Notes under the pieces: generated by a model | The model's database searches: none | The model's input: only the letters and a program-made list of their open reading frames with translations | What the model was told of the DNA's origin: nothing | Position numbers and translations under genes: made by a program | NCBI GenBank assembly: GCA_031273705.1 | Contig: JAISRJ010000211.1 | Coordinates: 1 to 7,933 of the forward strand | DNA length: 7,933 bases | Origin: Clostridiales bacterium | GTDB taxonomy: Bacteria; Bacillota; Clostridia; Lachnospirales; WQUN01 | Reading direction: 5' to 3' | Part shown: positions 5,799 through 7,933 of the stretch, in pieces | Position numbering within the stretch: the stretch's first letter is position 1 | Layout: every line of letters starts with the position of its first letter

Positions 5799-5834
5799 AA
5801 GTGTTCACGTGAACTGTTTAATTAGGAGGCGAAT

Positions 5835-7229
5835 ATGGTAACAAGTATGGAAAAACTCACTGCGCTGGCTAAGAACAGAGGCTTTATTTACCCTGGCTCG
5901 GAGATATACGGAGGGTTGGCCAACACATGGGATTACGGACCATTAGGTGTAGAGCTGAAAAACAACATTAAAAAAGCCTGGCTTAAAAAATTCGTACAGG
6001 AAAGCCCATATAATGTAGGACTGGACAGCGCAATTTTAATGAACCCGGAAGTATGGAAAGCTTCCGGTCATATCGGGGGGTTTTCTGATCCTCTAATGGA
6101 TTGCCGCGAGTGTAAGGAACGTTTTCGCGCGGATAAACTCATTGAAGATTATCTGCGTAAAAAAGGATTGCCGGGCACACCCGACGGTTGGGACAACGAT
6201 CAAATGAAATCATATATAGAGGAAGAACAGATCGCTTGCCCCAGCTGCGGCAAACACAATTTTACGGATATAAGACAGTTTAACTTAATGTTTAAAACCC
6301 ACATGGGTGTTACGGAAGACAGTAAAAACGTTGTTTATCTGCGTCCGGAGACCGCGCAGGGGATTTTCGTTAATTTTAAGAATGTACAGCGCACTACCCG
6401 AAAAAAGATACCATTCGGCATTGCTCAAATAGGAAAAAGCTTTAGAAACGAGATAACCCCGGGCAATTTTATATACAGAATCAGGGAATTTGAACAAATG
6501 GAACTGGAATTTTTCTGCGAACCCGGTAAAGATATGGAATGGTATGAATATTGGAAGACATTCTGCATAGATTGGCTTAGAAATTTAAACATGCCGGAAT
6601 CCGCTTTGCGAGTTCGGGATCACTCCGCCGAAGAGCTTTCGCACTACAGCAACGCCACGACGGATATAGAATTCCTGTTCCCATTCGGGTGGGGGGAGTT
6701 ATGGGGCATAGCCGATAGAACGGACTATGACTTGAAGCAGCACCAAGAATTTTCCGGCGAGGATATGACTTTCTTCGATCAAATTGAAAACAAACGATAT
6801 CTGCCTTACTGTATAGAACCATCCCTTGGCGCGGACAGGGTTACATTAGCGTTTTTATGCGGCGCGTATGACGAGGATACCGCGAAAGACGAAAAAGGTA
6901 AAGAAGAAACCCGAATCGTGCTGCGTCTGCACCACGCTCTCGCGCCGATAAAAGCCGCCGTGCTTCCGCTAAGCAAGAAGCTCTCTGAAAAGTCATTAAC
7001 CATTTACGATAATTTACGCAAACATTTTTATTGTGACTTTGATGAAACCGGCTCTATCGGGAAACGCTACCGCCGACAGGACGAAATCGGCACGCCGTAC
7101 TGCATAACCTACGACTTTCAGTCCGAGGAAGATAACGCCGTTACGGTCCGTGATCGGGACAGCATGACTCAAGAGCGAATTCAAATCTGCGAACTGTTAG
7201 GATATTTATCCGAACGGCTGTTTTATTAA
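5835..7229 (+). CDS. glyQS: Glycyl-tRNA synthetase, single-chain alpha2 type
   Basis: Charges tRNA-Gly with glycine in the cytosol (class II synthetase). The 464 residues match the usual length of the single-chain enzyme. The N-terminal core includes GSEIYGGLANTWDYGPLG (21-38). A zinc-binding insertion has Cys90/Cys93 (DCREC) and Cys135/Cys138 (CPSC). RPETAQG (170-176) and motif 2 with Arg204 (FRNEITPGNFIYRIREFEQ) follow, then motif 3 EPSLGADR (328-335). The anticodon-binding domain begins near 368 (ALAPIKAAVLPL) and ends with GTPYCITYD and TVRDRDSMTQ. ATG 5835 has AGGAGG 5 nt upstream. A second ATG at codon 5 lacks such spacing. The leader has no T-box element, unlike many Firmicutes glycyl synthetase genes. 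Its 3' end overlaps the opposing prepilin peptidase gene by 24 bp. Confidence 0.98.
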   Translation: MVTSMEKLTALAKNRGFIYPGSEIYGGLANTWDYGPLGVELKNNIKKAWLKKFVQESPYNVGLDSAILMNPEVWKASGHIGGFSDPLMDCRECKERFRADKLIEDYLRKKGLPGTPDGWDNDQMKSYIEEEQIACPSCGKHNFTDIRQFNLMFKTHMGVTEDSKNVVYLRPETAQGIFVNFKNVQRTTRKKIPFGIAQIGKSFRNEITPGNFIYRIREFEQMELEFFCEPGKDMEWYEYWKTFCIDWLRNLNMPESALRVRDHSAEELSHYSNATTDIEFLFPFGWGELWGIADRTDYDLKQHQEFSGEDMTFFDQIENKRYLPYCIEPSLGADRVTLAFLCGAYDEDTAKDEKGKEETRIVLRLHHALAPIKAAVLPLSKKLSEKSLTIYDNLRKHFYCDFDETGSIGKRYRRQDEIGTPYCITYDFQSEEDNAVTVRDRDSMTQERIQICELLGYLSERLFY

Positions 7230-7700
7230 CCCCTGAATCAGATTATTTATCGGCGATTCAAAGAAGACCGCCGCCACAGAGCCAAGAGCTAAAAACGGGC
7301 CGAATGGTACGGCCGTTTTGCGTGTGGCTTTTTTTAACGCAATCAAAATCAAACCGAACGCACCGCCGAGTATGATAGCTGTAAAAAGCGCGATAATTCC
7401 ATATTTAAAGCCCAGGTAAGCCCCGATCATAGCGGAAAATTTTACATCGCCCATCCCCATGCCGCCCTTGCTCACAAACGCGACTAAAAATAAAAATCCG
7501 CCGCACGCGAATAACCCGGCGGCAGAATCTATAATCGGCGATATACTGGATAATAAAATACTTTCCGTTACGTGTATTATCAGCCCAAAGGCTATCCCTG
7601 ACACGGTAAGCTTATTGGGCAGCAAGCGCGATTTTAAATCCGTTACTGTTCCGACTACCAACAAAATAATAAAGATTGATTTCAAAACGTATGGAATCAT
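7206..7700 (-). CDS. Type IV prepilin peptidase, A24 family, short form without methylase domain
   Basis: Integral membrane aspartic protease that removes leader peptides from type IV or Flp-type prepilins. The 164-residue protein is mostly hydrophobic, with about six membrane segments. Both catalytic aspartates are visible: Asp21 in TDLKSRLLPN and Asp85 in GMGMGDVKF (the GxGD motif). The C-terminal VPFGPFLALG motif of the family is at 131-140. It lacks the cytoplasmic CxxC methyltransferase domain of full-length PilD/ComC, so it resembles TadV/CpaA-sized enzymes. An N-terminal extension is excluded because the preceding gene ends at its start. ATG 7698-7700 shares one base with that gene's TGA (TGATG), indicating translational coupling, with GGGGTG upstream as a plausible ribosome site. 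It converges on glyQS with a 24-bp tail overlap. The substrate pilin is outside the window. Confidence 0.9.
   Translation of the reverse strand: MIPYVLKSIFIILLVVGTVTDLKSRLLPNKLTVSGIAFGLIIHVTESILLSSISPIIDSAAGLFACGGFLFLVAFVSKGGMGMGDVKFSAMIGAYLGFKYGIIALFTAIILGGAFGLILIALKKATRKTAVPFGPFLALGSVAAVFFESPINNLIQGLIKQPFG
7273..7335 (+). terminator. Possible glyQS terminator inside the opposing gene
   Basis: AAAACG-g-GCCG (7292-7302) pairs with CGGC-CGTTTT (7310-7319), a 10-bp stem with one bulged G. GCCAC (7273-7277) and GTGGC (7324-7328) can close around it, and seven Ts follow (7329-7335). It lies 44-106 nt after the glyQS stop, antisense to the prepilin peptidase coding region, where constraint on the protein also shapes the sequence. 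Low confidence for that reason. Confidence 0.3.
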
Positions 7701-7933
7701 CAGGTGGTCACCCCGCCAACCACAATAGCTTTTTCGTTATCAGACAGCGAAGAATAAACCCCTGCTTTAATCGAAGTGTCGCAAGCGCTGATATTAACTT
7801 TTACTTGCTCATTCTGATACTCCCACACTAAATTATTCGTTTGAGGGGATGTGTTTCCGTCATTTATATAGCCTTGCCCAACAAGTGTCAGCATAATATC
7901 CTTTTCTATATCCAAGGAAGCCTGTATCGGCAG
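7700..7933 (-). CDS. Unrecognised protein, C-terminal part only (gene continues past right edge)
   Basis: The frame is open from the window edge to TGA at 7700-7702, giving 77 C-terminal residues that end in KAIVVGGVTT. A TTG at 7913-7915 could be read as a start, but the frame upstream stays open (LPIQAS) and no Shine-Dalgarno is visible, so a truncated longer gene is more likely. The visible part is polar, with no membrane segment and one cysteine, and alternates short hydrophobic and charged stretches as in a beta-rich soluble domain. I do not recognise a family. Its stop overlaps the prepilin peptidase start by one base, so the two are co-transcribed and probably coupled. That context suggests a pilin-like or pilus assembly protein, but the sequence itself does not show it. 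Confidence 0.7.
   Translation of the reverse strand: MPIQASLDIEKDIMLTLVGQGYINDGNTSPQTNNLVWEYQNEQVKVNISACDTSIKAGVYSSLSDNEKAIVVGGVTT

Noticed and set aside
1..7933. CRISPR array, tRNA or rRNA genes
   Set aside because: No regularly spaced repeats and no tRNA- or rRNA-like segments were seen on either strand.

Overview
The window looks like a low-to-moderate GC Firmicutes genome, most likely Clostridia. The evidence is the single-chain (alpha2-type) glycyl-tRNA synthetase, purine-rich Shine-Dalgarno sites in front of every complete gene, a lipobox-bearing solute-binding protein, and a Bacillus-like set of cell-wall peptide recycling genes. The species cannot be named from the sequence.

Left block (1-5071, minus strand). 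This is an operon-like row read right to left: an M55 D-aminopeptidase (DppA type), an L-Ala-D/L-Glu epimerase (YkfB/AEE type), a family 5 peptide-binding lipoprotein and an OppB/DppB-type permease cut by the left edge. Together they would take up short peptides, probably muropeptides, release D-amino acids and convert L-Ala-D-Glu to L-Ala-L-Glu. The B. subtilis dppA-E/ykfABCD operon groups the same functions. A sigmaA-like promoter lies at 5043-5071. The aminopeptidase has no ATG, GTG or TTG at its expected start: an ATC sits exactly at the family's Met1 position behind a strong Shine-Dalgarno. A terminator-like hairpin separates genes 1 and 2. Genes 2 and 3 overlap (TTG start within the TGA stop). 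A palindromic MITE-like element sits between genes 3 and 4.

Central non-coding block (about 5009-5834). It holds the operon promoter, a roughly 338-bp region bounded by imperfect 13-bp inverted repeats and full of hairpins (5106-5443), and a candidate minus-strand small RNA of about 80 nt with two C6 tracts and an intrinsic terminator (5505-5586). It also holds a strong plus-strand promoter for glyQS, with a tandem 9-bp direct repeat abutting the -35 box, and a hairpin-rich glyQS leader that is not a T-box.

Right block (5835-7933). glyQS (plus) converges on a short type IV prepilin peptidase (minus), and the two coding regions overlap tail to tail by 24 bp. The peptidase is translationally coupled to an unrecognised gene that runs off the right edge, probably part of a pilus or secretion locus.
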